Origin: Poa pratensis
Taxonomy: Eukaryota; Streptophyta; Magnoliopsida; Poales; Poaceae
Direction of reading: 5' to 3'
DNA: 64,000 nt
Assembly (NCBI GenBank): GCA_947311845.1
Contig: CAMZMU010000055.1
Span: 19,067,040-19,131,039 of the forward strand
Of the stretch, positions 43,449 to 55,541 are shown piece by piece. Under the pieces are notes generated by a model that was given only the letters and a program-made list of their open reading frames with translations, ran no database searches and had not been told where the DNA came from. Both the position numbers and the translations under genes were made by a program. Each line of letters opens with the position of its first letter. The first letter of the stretch is position 1.

Positions 43449-44220
43449 GGATCTCCACAAGTCAGCTGCCTGTCGGGTTGTCATCATTAGAATATGATGT
43501 CTACTACGCCGTAGCTTCCGCTGATATTTTGGTTTGGCCCTTGAAGGCACCTATGTAAGAACTTGGTCTAAATGACCATTTATGTAAGACTTTTATTCGG
43601 TACTATAATGTATGTAAACTTTGGTATCCAATTCGGATTATGTGCAACGACAGACTGATCACAGGATAGTTGTGTTAAGCATAATCGGGTATTTCGGACA
43701 GCTAGTCCGGGGTCCCCACATATAGTCCAAAGGGCATCGGTAGGCGAGCCACGAGGTGAGGAGGCGGCCTTGGGGCTTGTCCCCACCTCTGGCCACGCGC
43801 AGGGGTCGCCTGTGGGTTGTGGGCCCCACCTGCAGCTCCCCTTATGGCTCAGTGACTCTTTTCACCCAAAAACATCTTTTCTATTTTTCTGGGATTTTTC
43901 CGCGAACTTTTATTTCTGCACAAAAATAAGACACCAAGTCATAATCTCTCAAAGTATAGCCTATCCTTAGGGCCTAGTAGACATATCTGGTTAGGTACTC
44001 CATATGATTTTGATATTGTACATGTAAACATTTTGGTTAATGAATAGAAATGCGAGATTTTCCCCTAAAAAAAACTAGGAGGAATAGGGGATAAGGGGCG
44101 AGAAGGGGTCCGGCGAGATGAAAAGTGACAAGCGGAAATTATATTAGTTATCGTTTTCAATGTTTCTTACCCGTGTATTTTCTACGGGGATTAGGGGCCT
44201 TTCCTACGGACATTCGCAAT

Positions 44221-44560
44221 GGCTCCCGAGTTCATATGCTCCTGGCTAAATAAAAAAACTAGGAAAACATTTCAAAAACAAACTTGACAAACATAGACCA
44301 GTGTTCTACATATGTGCAAATTTTCATTGTGAAATGATATTTGTGGCGCTCTATGCAAAAAACTAAAAATCATGGCCAAAATGGGACAACAAAAACTTTT
44401 TAGAGCACTGATTTTTATTCACATATAACACATGTCATTTCATCATCAAATTCGCCACGTATTTAGAACACTCGTAGATGTCCGTCACCATGTTTTTTAT
44501 CGAATTTTAAAACTATTTTTCGATTTTTTATTTGGACAGGAGCATGTGTGCGCGAGAGCC
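44221..44560. mobile_element. MITE with imperfect 24-bp terminal inverted repeats
   Basis: The left end GGCTCCCGAGTTCATATGCT,CCTG and the reverse complement of the right end (GGCTCTCGCGCACACATGCT,CCTG) match at most positions. The 340-bp interior is AT-rich and non-coding. A target duplication was not evident, so the superfamily is open. Confidence 0.6.
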
Positions 44561-46092
44561 AAAAAGGTCCTCTCTGATTCCTAGAATAAGGATCGTCTGA
44601 AGGCTAGCACACACCTTTTCTCTCTTGAAATCTTCAATAGTCAAGGTAGTGGATTAAAATGCAATTATTTAGATGTTGGTGATTATTTGGATCTTGCTAA
44701 ACTAGTGCCTTTTATACAAGTGCTGAGAAGATACCCAGAGTGATGGGAAAGCGTGTAGGAGACTCATGAAGAAAGGAGAAGCTAGCTAGACTCCCAAGAG
44801 TTGTTTGAGTGAGCATGTATATATCCGTTATATGAAAAAGACGACAAAAATACGTTCTCGTGGTTACTATTGTTCCACAATCCCCGTCGGAGCCTATATT
44901 TTGAGTGGGAGCAAAGATGCCATACACACGGAGTAGTAACACCCAAATACGAAAAGCAAATTGACACTGTAAGCACATGGTGTAAAGTTTCTTTATTAAT
45001 CCCTCTAACTGGATATGTACTAGGATTGCTCCTCTCGTGTAGGTAAAGTGAATAAAGAGATAAAACCCACAACTTAACGTTAATTGGAGAAACCTTGAGC
45101 ACAAATATTGGTGGAAAGCACTGGGCCTCCAACCAAGGGTCAGATTTTCAACACTCCCTCGTATATACTTATTGGTACATTCATGTCTCAAACCTCAGAA
45201 AAATTAGTGGAAAAAATGATGATAGGAGTGTGCGACGTAAGTTTTCTATGTTGCATGTATTATCTCGTTAAAAACCTTGTTCTATTTTTTGTAGGAAATT
45301 AGCTCAATGGAAAATAGTACAATCTAGTCAACCGTCACGTTGAGTACTCAAGCAACCTAAATGTATAGAGAAGTTTTTGAAGGTTCTACATCTGAACCTT
45401 TTTATCTCTCTAAGTCTCATCATACTGGTTCCACAAACGTATAGATAAAAAATGACGCCGACAATGTTTTAGTGAACACATGCAAGATTCTAACCTCTTT
45501 CAATCTTTTGTATATCGTGGAAGAACTTCCGACTCATATGCTTTGTAAGTTAACTATTCACATAACCCGTTTGGATTTGTGCAATGCAAGCATCATTATC
45601 TTTATACGTAATTGTGGAGTTTGTATGACTTTTAGCACACAGGTTTTCTCAATGTGGTCGACAATTCACTGAATCAATACACACTCCCTTGATGCTTTGT
45701 CTAGCGCTATGATTTTTTAGCTGTTCATCGTAGTCATTGCGTTTTCTTAGACGATTTCAAGTTCCACCATGAATGAAAACATATATAATATGTGACTTGA
45801 ACATGTGCAGGTCTGACACATGCCCAAAATTGAAATAGGTGACGGTTCCTTATGTAAAACAACCTAATATCTTTGGTCACTTGGAGGTAACAAAAGACGT
45901 CCTTGACACCTAGAAAGTGTCTCTTGTTAGGCTCACCATTTTACCTAGCAATAAAATAATAGGGGACCACAATGTCCTTCTATGTACAATTTGCCGATAG
46001 ATGAGTACACAAGTTGTATTTAAGTATGTAAATTATAGTCCACGAGTGCCCCCCCCCCCCCCTCTCTCTTTTAGGCCTAAATGTTACCTATA
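44561..46092 (+). other. Unassigned intergenic DNA
   Basis: No credible gene. The longest frame (159 codons, 44712-45191 minus) has no domain and odd composition. A C run of about 14 bases lies near 46050. Confidence 0.4.
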
Positions 46093-49000
46093 TCTCTACT
46101 ATATAATATGCCTTCAGGTGATGGTTGGTCCGTTTTTCACTTTCCGATTTTACCCCTGTGTGTTATGAGATTTTACCCACCCTGCCATCCGTAAGTGAAA
46201 AAAAAAACGGTTCATGGCCCGTATCTTTGAGCGCTGAAGCTGTCCGCCTCGCCACTATCTCTTCTCTCTCTCTCAAACTCCCTCCGTCTCTCAGCTTCTC
46301 TCTCCCCGACAGTATCCATGACCCCATCCACAAGATAGCCACGAGCTCCACCCGGCGAGGCCATGCGTCCGACCCGAGCTCTACTCCGGCTCCTCTCCCT
46401 ACTTTTTCCATGGCGGCCGCTGGATCTAGGCGTGTGGTGCCCAAATCGCTGCTGCGTTCGTCAGATGCGGTCAGATATGCTCGTCCTCAAGCTAGGGGAG
46501 GAAGATACGTGTTGCCTCTGGCGGCCCAGCTCGTCGAATGGGTGAGCCACGCCAGCTCCACAACGTTGGTCAAGTGAGTTCATGGCCAGCGACGGCCGTC
46601 GACATCTACATGCAGTGTTGGGATAGGGTGGCTCAACAGCAGCTCCTTGGGGGTGTCAGGACGTTTTGATCTGAATGTAATTAGGTTAGATTTGCCTATC
46701 TCTCAGATTCCGTTGGTCAGATCTGGATGTAATTGGCTTACATGAGTTTCTCTGTTCTGTTTTTCTATTTATTTATTTTTGTTCATTCTGTTCTCACATG
46801 TTCAGATTTTCTGATAACACCAAAACCACGCCGCGGTTTCTGAATGTTCATGGCAACCCATGCATATTCTTTTCCGGCTGGAGATTGGTTCAGGCATCTG
46901 AACTGGTTCTATTCACACTGTATGCATGTTGGGCCCAGAAAAAAAATGGTGCTCGATCAAAATTATTTTGGTTCGTCAGAACATTTTGGTGCAGCTCGCC
47001 GGACCTACGGCCATGATTTTGTTTCCTTCTTCCTAATCTTAATTGCGGATCTGATTTGTTTCTGTATATACAATTATGTATAAATTTTGCATATCCAGGA
47101 ATAACTTACTATGATGACCTCCTCGGTAAGCTCATCTCTGCTCCCTTCTCCACGATGGGACTCCATGGCTATGACGGCATGTAGAAGGCACCGGACATTT
47201 TCCTTTGATTCGTGAATTTTCTCGCAGTAATTTCCTGCCAGATTCATGCACATTTTTGATGTGTTCAAGAATTCACTTTGATCTCGCTGGTTTGTGTTTG
47301 GAAAAAATTCCCCTTATGCATGCTCAATAATGTTGAGTTTATATTTCTTTTCTGGATCCGAAATTTAAATGGTGATAATGGTGAAACATATTCTATTTTT
47401 ACGTGTGCGTGCCTTTTTAGAGAAAATGTAGCTATTAATTGTACTGGTAAAGATTCAAACTGAATATAGCAATCTGTGAATGGTGAATACAACATGCACC
47501 ACAGTTGGAGGTGTTTCTTGCAATGAGCAGGAAAATGGTATGAGGGGCTCTTTGCTATGTGGAAAGGTAAAGGTGCCTGCACACATCCCGAAAAGTGATG
47601 CCTCAGATAGGACCGCTCAGTACACCGCGGCGCGGTTTGGTGTTTTCGTGTATCTTTCCCACGACCACAGAACCGCCCCGCCTGTCAGCTCTCCAGTCTC
47701 CACGGACGCAGCCCTTCCTGTTCCACACGGGCCACTGACCACGCCGCCACGGTCCACCGGACGCCGCCCCTCTTATCCTTCTTCAAGTAAGCTGGATCAT
47801 CCAAGTCAGGGCAAAGCAATCAGATCCCAATCGCAACGGTGGCCTCTTGCCCCTCCTTCAGATGCGCTTGACGGGTGGAACGTATCGGGAGGCATCAATG
47901 AGCTTCCCCGTGGTCACGCCGAGCTGCTGCCAGGCTGCTCCAGCAAGGATAGGGTAACCCGCGCGCGGATGGCCTATGGCGCCCGTGACGACGGCTTCCG
48001 GATGGCGTCGGCCGCGGGGGCGTGCTTGAGGAGGCGCGGGAGGTGCGGCAGGAGGTAGGCGGCGAGGTCCGAGGTCGAGGTGGAGGCCTCGACGACCGCG
48101 TCGGCGGCCAGCACAGGGTGAGCTGCGCCTGCGCGTCGGCGGCCAGCGCGGAGGTGAGCTGCGCCTGCGTGCACTGGTCCAGCTCTATCTACGCTATGCC
48201 TCCAGTGCGGGGGCGGTTGACATCGGCACTCGGCCGACGCCGGCGCTGCGTCTTGAGGAACATAGGGCAGAGGTTGTGCGGGAGTGCGGGCGTTGTGGGA
48301 CGTGCGTGCGAGGCTGCGACCGACCTGGAGCGAATGCTGCCGGCGAACGGGAAGAGGAGGACGGTTGAGGGCGCCTGGACGGCAGCGGCGGCGGTGAACG
48401 CTCGTAGGGCCTGCGGGTCAAGTGATACAACGAGGGGTACGAGCGCGACCAAAGCCTGGAGACAGCCCGACACTCTTGCAGGAACAAGGACCAGGTTCTG
48501 TCAAGTGCTTGATCTGAAGAGGGATAGTTGCATGATCGATGAGCTTCTACTTCTTCCGCCACGTCCAGTACTATATTAAGGAGTCGGAGCTGCAACAAGA
48601 AAATTATTCCATACGGTGACACTGGATGCAAACCTACGGACTTAGTTCACGCCACTTGTGCTCGCCATGTGTTTGCTGAAATACTGCCGTGCTATACAAG
48701 GCCTATTTGGCTTGACTGGCAGAATGCATGAAGTTATAAACCAATGCATCATCTACTTGAGGATAGCTTAATGAGGCAGCCAAACGTTAGAAAATTGCAT
48801 CAGCAACAGCAATCTTGCGGTGTCCTCACGCTTGAGTTCCCTGAATACATAGTTTCAGTCAAGCGGTTTTTATCTGTCCTGTAGTTTGACTAATGAAGTT
48901 TTTTGACGATCATAACAATACTACATATTTTCTTTTTTTGAACAAAAATAAAACCTCATTTCCCACTTCTCTCTGCCGAATGGTCAGTATAGGATATTCA

Positions 49001-49197
49001 TATCTTTATAAAAATTTCATGAGCCGGACATTAGTTGTATTTTTAAAATATAGAGATGTTAGTTGTAATAACGGAAGCTGAGGAATGATTAAAAACAAGT
49101 AAATACATCGTGTCAATATAATAATCTGAAAAATATATTATTCTAAATTACTTTGAAATTAATAAAGCCCGTAGCAACGCACGGGCACGTTTGCTAG
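46093..49197 (+). mobile_element. Helitron 2, non-autonomous, with GC-rich captured-like segments
   Basis: The 5' end TCTCTACTATATAATATG and the 3' end, a GCCCGT/ACGGGC hairpin (49167-49186) followed by CTAG (49194-49197), are typical of Helitrons. It inserted between A (46092) and T (49198). Length is 3105 bp. The interior has GC-rich stretches at 46200-46600 and 47600-48580 unlike its AT-rich surroundings. These look like pieces of genes picked up by the element, but no domain was recognised and no Rep/helicase frame is present. Confidence 0.88.
47600..48580. other. GC-rich block in Helitron 2, possible captured gene fragments
   Basis: The minus strand has Ala/Leu-rich frames such as LAADAVVEASTSTSDLAAYL (near 48100) and LVPLVVSLDPQALRAFTAAA (near 48420), which resemble exon-like helical segments. 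Frame shifts and stops lie between them. I cannot name the source gene. Confidence 0.35.
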
Positions 49198-51569
49198 TTG
49201 TTGTAAAGATCCCCTGGACATTAGGGTCTTATAAGTACGCCTTTCCAAACAAAATCTTCCCGGCACCTTTTGCGTACGTATAGGTCGACTTGTGCACTTG
49301 AAACCTCCGCGGAATGTTCAACATGCAAATATAGACATAACTTGTTTTTACCCATATCCTTCGTCTTGACTCCGACATTCGGTTGGAAGTTGCTTCCTCT
49401 ACATCCTAAGGTGCATAAGTTATATTAAGATTGTCCATATAAACCGAGTTTACACAAAATCCATCTTGGATCACCGTATAAAACCACATGGGAATCTTAA
49501 GTGCTCGTGTAACGCTTCTTACAAAGAGACTCGCTTAAGTGAGCGTACCACATCTGACCATTTAAATTCATGCAATGCCTATTTTAGCTGGCGCCAATCT
49601 TTAGAACCTCTCGTGTGAGACGAGCGCCATGATAATCACTAACGTTAGGAAAAGCCATTGGGTTTGTGAACTTGAACTAGATATAGACATGTGGGAACTT
49701 GAGATACTTGGTGTGCTGCATGATTGCTCGGGGATAGTGTGGTCGCCGGGCCCTTCCTGCGTGCCACCAGTCAAAGTAAGAGAGGCGGTGAGACTGATAG
49801 AGAATAACTGTTGGGAGGGTGAGATAAGAGGGAGAAAGAGGGGGCATGTGCCCCCCTTCCATCTTGCAGTAAGCTATGTCACTGGAGTTCAACCATATTT
49901 TCGCAAGATATCTAGAAAAACGATCATATTGTTGCCAAATGTGATTGATCCTATGTTAGACTGTTTCATATCGAAGCTGTGGCGACTGAAGAAAAATATT
50001 ATTTGATTAAATATTAATATTATATATATAATCATATCCCTGATTTTTTTTGGCTTATCGTGGTATTGCCCGTAACCGTATCTAGTCATCCTAGCTGTGT
50101 AGAGGTGTTGTAGTAGTACCGGATGATGTTACTGTGCACCCGAAGGGTGCCATCGGTCAAGAAAATATTGAGCACATCAAAGGCACTCTTGAATGGCTTG
50201 GAGATGCCCACTTGGACCTCACAACTGAGGTCGAAGCCTGCTGCAAGTGAGCAGTTCGGACTTCGGATCAATACCAAATGGATACACATTGTCACGTTTC
50301 CTTCGGTGTTCTAAACTAGAAATTAAGAACATTGTCATCAAGTAAACAACACACTGTCAGCTAAACACGCACACTCGTTTCAGAAAACTTAATGGGGTGC
50401 CTTAGGAAATGGAGGCCACATGCCAATTCTACAATTTATGACACCTATTTAGACCGGTGTACCATCCTAAGGGAATTTTCTTTTAGAATTGTTTCGAGAC
50501 AAGTAAATACACAAAATTAGAAGATCCATGCAATAAATAGCTGAAATTTTCAATGAGGTCCAGACTCACGATACGATCCACCAAATAGTATTGGATCTCC
50601 GCCAGACTCGTTACTTTGTTCCAAAGGACCACATAGCTAGTTTTTCCCTATAACGTTCTATTCCTTTCAAAATTTCTTTAAAATGTACAATCCAGAGAAA
50701 AGAGAATCATATTGCATGATCTTCTCTCCCAAGGTAGCATGCCTTAACAAAAGGTCAAAAGAAGGATCTGCTGCTTAAGCACAAATTCATTCACACAGGT
50801 CCTAGTTAGAGCTGGAAGAACTTAACTCATCCTTCGGCAACAAAAGTTTGCGGAAACTATATTGGGACATTGCGTACACGCAGCTGCCTGGCCTCAGCAA
50901 TTCAGAGTCTATCATACACCATTTAAATTAACCAGAAAAAACGAAGCTGACAGCTGATAAAAAATAAATTATGTAAAATTCACCTGAAATAACGAGCAGG
51001 TTGAGTTGTGGAGAATTGAAGAAGTATCCGGGAGGAATTTGCTTTTGCTGCAGGATCTATATTTCCTATGACACCAAAGCACCCCAGTACCCGACCTGGC
51101 GACCTCTAGAGATTGTTTCAGTAGTTGCTTTCTGAAGAACAGCCAACAGAGGGCATGTGTTCTGTATACACTAGAGCTCGTGTTGCCAATGGTCCGCCAG
51201 GAGCTAGTCAAAACAAAGTAACACATGACAGACTTCGTTAGGGTTTCCTAACAATGGACAAACTTAGAAAAAATGGAACAAGAAAATAAAAGTGACAAAA
51301 TAAAATAAACCAAGCAGAAAAAAGGGAGAAAAAAAGGGAAAATATAGTTTTGATGTAATCCCAAAATGGGAAAAGGAAAAGGAAAAAGACAGGAAACAAC
51401 CAAGAAGAGAAAATAACCGTAATAAGAAAACAAAAGCGTTAGTGGGCCGCGAGCCCGCGACCCATCTGTGGCACATACACAGGCGATCTCGCACTAGGAC
51501 TCGTTATACTTGTACATGCGCTGATCGCTCGTTGCGATTTGGAGTATAACGCAGCCTCTTGTACCCATT
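49198..51569 (+). other. Unassigned intergenic DNA
   Basis: No gene, RNA or element ends recognised. 51250-51440 is strongly purine-rich on the plus strand. A 69-codon frame at 50086-50295 (minus) lacks any domain. Confidence 0.35.
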
Positions 51570-52110
51570 TTTTTTTTTAGGGAAAGCAGCACTTTAGTGG
51601 TCCAATTAAATCATTACAACGAATCTGCCGGATACAATCCGGAGTAGAGTTTCTAAAACAGTAGAGATAAAATGCTCTGCCGAGCGAGCAAGAACATGTG
51701 CTGCTTCGTTACACTGACGACGAACATGACTGAATGAAATTTCAGAGAAATGCTGAATAAGGACTTGATGTCTTGGATCACCACTCCAGCATCACCACGA
51801 TCCATGCACGAAGAATTGATGCGTTGGATAACAGATAGGCAAACCGAGACCACCCTCAGCTTGGGGAAACACTCCTCATTAGCCCGGAGACAACGTGAAG
51901 CACCTCCAGCACTTCAGCAGCTTTTGGCGTTGTGATCATACCAATATTATCGCTGTAGGCAACAACGCACTCGCCAATGTAGTTCCTGATCACAACGCCT
52001 ACTCACATCTTCCGAGAAGAGGAAAATATGGCTGCATCAACGTTAATATGACGTCCCTTCAGGCGACGGAGACCACTCTGGAACTGAAGAAGGGGTATCA
52101 CGCCTAGTAG
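51570..52110 (-). pseudogene. LINE 3' end: RNase H-like domain
   Basis: On the minus strand the order is INVDAAIFSSS, then MGVGVVIRN, then PKLRVVSVCLSVIQRINSS and ARSAEHFISTV-like codons in shifting frames. This fits an RVT_3 RNase H-like domain as found at the C-terminus of plant LINEs. It ends GCTGCTTTCCCTAAAAAAAA, the same kind of tail as at 34681. Frame shifts make it dead. Confidence 0.65.
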
Positions 52111-52990
52111 AGGGATCGGGATTCGCATGCTAATGTTCATTTTTACACCTATGTATATAGTTTTTTTGTATGAATATAAACTGTACCTTCAGCAGTTTCT
52201 TGCATTGTACCCATCTTAGATTTGCACTAAATTGCGTGCATATAATATTTAGAAAACCCATACACTAAGCCCAGGAACAATCCCCTCTGGTGCAACACAC
52301 GTTATCAATTGGGCTTTCGGCTAGTTGCAAACATCATTTTCTTCCATACACTGATTATTCAACACAGCGTGAAGTTCTTTTAAACAATTACAAAGGTACA
52401 AAAAAAACTACAAACATGAGGATAAGGCAACTGACCAACCTATGTATACAGTTTTTTGTATGATTTTTTCGCGGATGTTTATTTTGATATGTATGAACAT
52501 TTATAGACACATATGTACATTTATTCATACACATATGAACATATGGTTCGAGTTATCGACATATGTGAACATTTATATTTTTGACACACGCTATTCATAC
52601 AAAAAACAATTATGAATTATCATTTTTACGAATTACAAAAATGTATTAATCCACAGCGCCAATTGTGTCCAATTAGGAGCCTTCAGGCGACAAGGATCCA
52701 TAGGGTCGCTTAAAGAAACTTATAGGAGATCGTCACAAGGGCCAGACCTGTCTCTTGACTAACTGAATGAACGATATACAGTTTTCACATCTCAAAAGTT
52801 GAAAAGATCATGTGATCAGTGCAGAATTAGGGGGGTTTGTCGTTCTCTCCACAGGGATGAAACTACTGCTGTCCTCTATTTCAGCTTGGCAAGAAAGAAA
52901 GTTGGGACTTTTATCACTTCAACAAGTTTTCTATCATGAAACAGGGCATGAACTTTTAGATAAAGCAACAAGAAATCAAAGCAGTGACAG
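52111..52990 (+). other. Unassigned DNA left of the Athila LTR
   Basis: AT-rich, with repeated ATATG/CATATG words near 52480-52560. It may include the left end of the Athila LTR, whose boundary I could not fix. Confidence 0.3.
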
Positions 52991-52999
52991 CAATTGGGA

Positions 53000-53783
53000 G
53001 GCTAAGGAAGAGTAGGTTCTCCACACAACAAAAACAAAACTTTTAGCAAGGTGGAGGCTAGGGAAGAATTCACAGACAACAGATTTCACAGTGGCATAAC
53101 AGTAGACAACACATCCATGAGCAAACACGAGTGGCAACACAACATCAGAAGAAAATAGCTACTTCTACTACTAGCAACTGCAGTTCTCTGAGCAAGATTC
53201 ACTCTAGCAGCTATTACAAGCAATTCAAGGCATCGCAGGGAGATTTCACCGAGGTATCGAAGAGGAATGGCTTGATTCTTCACTGTTCATCGAGGTGGAA
53301 GTAGGGGAAGCAGAGGAGCAGACAGGGTCAGATGCAGATGAAGGAGGAGCAGGGGGAAGACAGGGTCAGATCATCTGGGGCTTCAATTCTTCTTCTCCTC
53401 TCTCCGAAATCTCCTCTCCATGGCTGTCTCTCAAGCTCTCTTCTTCTTGGGTGGTGATGGTGGTGGTAGGAGATGGTGGTGGTTCGGGTCAGCACGAGGC
53501 TCTGCCTACTTTTCTAGCTGAGTGTGGTGGTTGGCTGAAAAGCTACCAACCACACATTGCTGCTCCCTGCTTTACTCTTTTGCACTTTGGCCCTTTTCTT
53601 CTTCTTCAAGTAGATCAATCCTGGCTATGTCCTTGTTTCAACAGAGTTTGAATGTTTGTGTGCCTTTTCGCACAGAACTGCAAAAGTGAGCAAATGTGTT
53701 GAAATATACCCAAAAAGATGTGAATTATAGAACTGAACAATGTGTTAAATGATATGGAATTGTGATACAGAAACATGTCATCA
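53000..53783 (-). repeat. 3' LTR of the Athila-type element (left boundary uncertain)
   Basis: The right end ...ACATGTCATCA at 53783 is followed by AATCCCCCACACC, which on the minus strand is the purine tract GGTGTGGGGGATT typical of Athila elements. The LTR therefore starts TGATGACATG on the minus strand. The left end was not found; 53000 is a placeholder. Confidence 0.55.
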
Positions 53784-54090
53784 AATCCCCCACACCTGAA
53801 TCTTTGCTTGTCCTCAAGTAAAGCTAATTAAAATGACAACAGATGAAGGTGAACAGTGCCCAGACCACTAGATATTGAAGTGCATGTAACTTTGATTCAT
53901 TGCTAAATTCTGAATATGAACTATGCAAGCTAAGTTCTGAACAATCTTTCAATAACAGAATTTAGTTGTATCTAGGTTCAAAGAATTTGCTCTGCCAAGA
54001 TACATGATACATCAGTTGGTGGTTAAAATTAAAAGGCATGATCCACAGAATGGCAGTAATGCAATGATATGAGTTAGTGAGATGCAATGC

Positions 54091-54402
54091 TAGTTAGTGT
54101 GTCACCTTCCACCGATCCAGAGATCATGGTAGGCTAATGCAATGTTAAAGAAATTGCTCATCTTGGTTGCCGGTGAGTTAGCGCTTCACATGCTACAGAT
54201 CCTGAGATCATAGCATGCTAATGCAAAAAGGCATTTTGGAAACTTCCCGAAGGCATACTTGGTTAGTGCTTCACATGTCACCGATCCCAGGATCATGACA
54301 TGCTAATGCCAAAAAAAATTGTTAATCAACACCATTTTCACTTTCATGATGTTAGTGCTTCACATGTCACCGATCCAGAGATCATGTCATGCTAATGCAA
54401 AA
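54091..54402. repeat. Four ~87-bp repeats with co-changing stem arms in the Athila 3' UTR
   Basis: Each unit has GTTAGTG, an arm, a core like CCGATCCAGAGATCA, a second arm, then CTAATGC. Arms are CCTTCCA/TGGTAGG (54105, 54127), CATGCTA/TAGCATG (54189, 54211), CATGTCA/TGACATG (54274, 54296) and CATGTCA/TGTCATG (54363, 54385). Two pair 7 of 7 and two pair 6 of 7, although arm sequences differ. The core and the flanks are more conserved than the arms. Confidence 0.8.
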
Positions 54403-54622
54403 GAATTAGTACACTGCCTTAAGGTGGATCATGAGGTTCAATTTCAAATCCATCTAGAGTATCCTAGCAATTCAATAACTTTCAGCAGAGAAACAAGGAA
54501 ATTCATAAGTGAAGAATAGTTCTAGACAAGTGACTTGCAAAGATCATAAACTGGATTTAGGCATGCTTCAAAGTAACATGGAAATCTATATAGGGAGGTT
54601 CAGACACTAGTCAAATTCAAGT

Positions 54623-54691
54623 CTGTCGTGGCAGAGAAAATTGGTAAAATTCTGCCACGACAGAGAAAATGAGAAATTCCTGCCGCGGCAG
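54623..54691. repeat. 13-bp inverted repeat and nearby 12-bp palindrome
   Basis: CTGTCGTGGCAGA (54623-54635) and TCTGCCACGACAG (54651-54663) are perfect reverse complements around a 15-nt loop. CTGCCGCGGCAG (54680-54691) is a perfect palindrome sharing the CTGCC.CGGCAG theme. Both lie in the Athila 3' UTR. Confidence 0.8.
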
Positions 54692-55118
54692 TCTATTGAC
54701 ATGGAACTTTCAGACATGTATCTAGGGGCATAATCATGACAAGTGATAAATGAATGCTGAGTATAACATGATTTTAACATGGAGTGTTTTCACCTGATGG
54801 GATTCAGGCTGAACAACTCTAGAGGGAATGGTGCCTCAAGCATTATTTCCCATGCTTCTTGCTCCCGATGACTCCAACTCCATATCCTCAGGGCTAACTC
54901 TCCTCTGCAACATCCTGGCCAAAAAGGAAAAAACAAACAAAACCAAAATTGTCTGGTAAATAGAAAAGAAAACTAAAGTATGAAACAAAAAGGTATCAGG
55001 TTGTCTCCTGATGAGCGCTTGGTTTAAGGTCCTTAGCTAGACCGTAGCAAGGCTTCACTGTTCTCGATCTGAAGAAGATGCATTGATGGCATCTTCTTCC
55101 TCCACTTCATCTGTAACT

Positions 55119-55541
55119 TCATTCCAAAAAAAAATCTCCAGCAAAGTAATGCTTCATTCTCTGTCCATTGACCTTGAAAGTACGTGTTGATGGGCTCTGA
55201 ACTTCAAAAGCACCATTTCCCAAGTCCTTCTTTATGATACAAGGTCCAAACCATCTAGACTTGAATTTTCCAGAAAGTAGGTGCAGTTTGGAATTATACA
55301 CCGGTACTGATTCCCCTTTCTTGAATTCTTTCCTGAGGATGTGTCTATCATGCCACTTCTTTGTTCTTTCCTTGTAAATCCTTGAGCTTTCATAGGCATC
55401 TAGCCTCAGTTCTTCCAATTCACACATTTGTAGTTTCCTCATGTTCCCTGCTTTGCCAATATCTAAGTTTAGCTTCTTGATAGCCCATTGTGCTCTGTGC
55501 TCCAATTCTACAGGTAAATGGCATGCTTTCCCATAGACTAG
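55119..55541 (-). pseudogene. Athila integrase, C-terminal part
   Basis: The minus strand encodes ELEELRLDAYESSRIYKERT, KKWHDRHILRKEF, SGKFKSRWFGPCIIKKD and FKVNGQRMKHY, the C-terminal DNA-binding part of Athila-type integrases. The upstream part of the gene is 6.9 kb away at 62483, on the far side of NA-2. No frame break occurs in this piece. Confidence 0.88.

Larger units (their letters stand above)
39718..43720 (+). mobile_element. Giant solo LTR, copy 2 (LARD-like)
   Basis: The 4003-bp insert begins TGTAACATCCCAAAA and ends GGGGTCCCCACA, with TATAG on both sides (39713-39717 and 43721-43725). Ends, internal order and several blocks match copy 1: GC-rich leader, GTGAG donor after TCTAG, 81-bp acidic exon, CTATTCGAATAG block and acidic terminal exon. 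Overall it is strongly diverged from copy 1, so the two are old or belong to separate subfamilies. No primer site or internal domain was seen. Confidence 0.85.
39228..43965 (-). repeat. Family X LTR, split by giant solo LTR copy 2
   Basis: Halves are 39228-39717 (starting TGTCACTTTGGGGTCTCGG) and 43721 to about 43965. The left half aligns with 12984-13330. The right half keeps CTGCACAAAAATAAGACACCAAG, equivalent to 13567-13590, then fades, so the palindromic terminus is lost. Confidence 0.65.

Noticed and set aside
44712..45191. 159-codon minus-strand frame
   Set aside because: No domain, unusual residue mix, overlaps another frame of similar quality; most likely chance.
46048..46065. C run followed by CTCTCT as a regulatory element
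   Set aside because: Low-complexity tract without conserved context.
50086..50295. 69-codon minus-strand frame as a gene exon
   Set aside because: No start context, no splice sites and no recognised family; cannot be supported.
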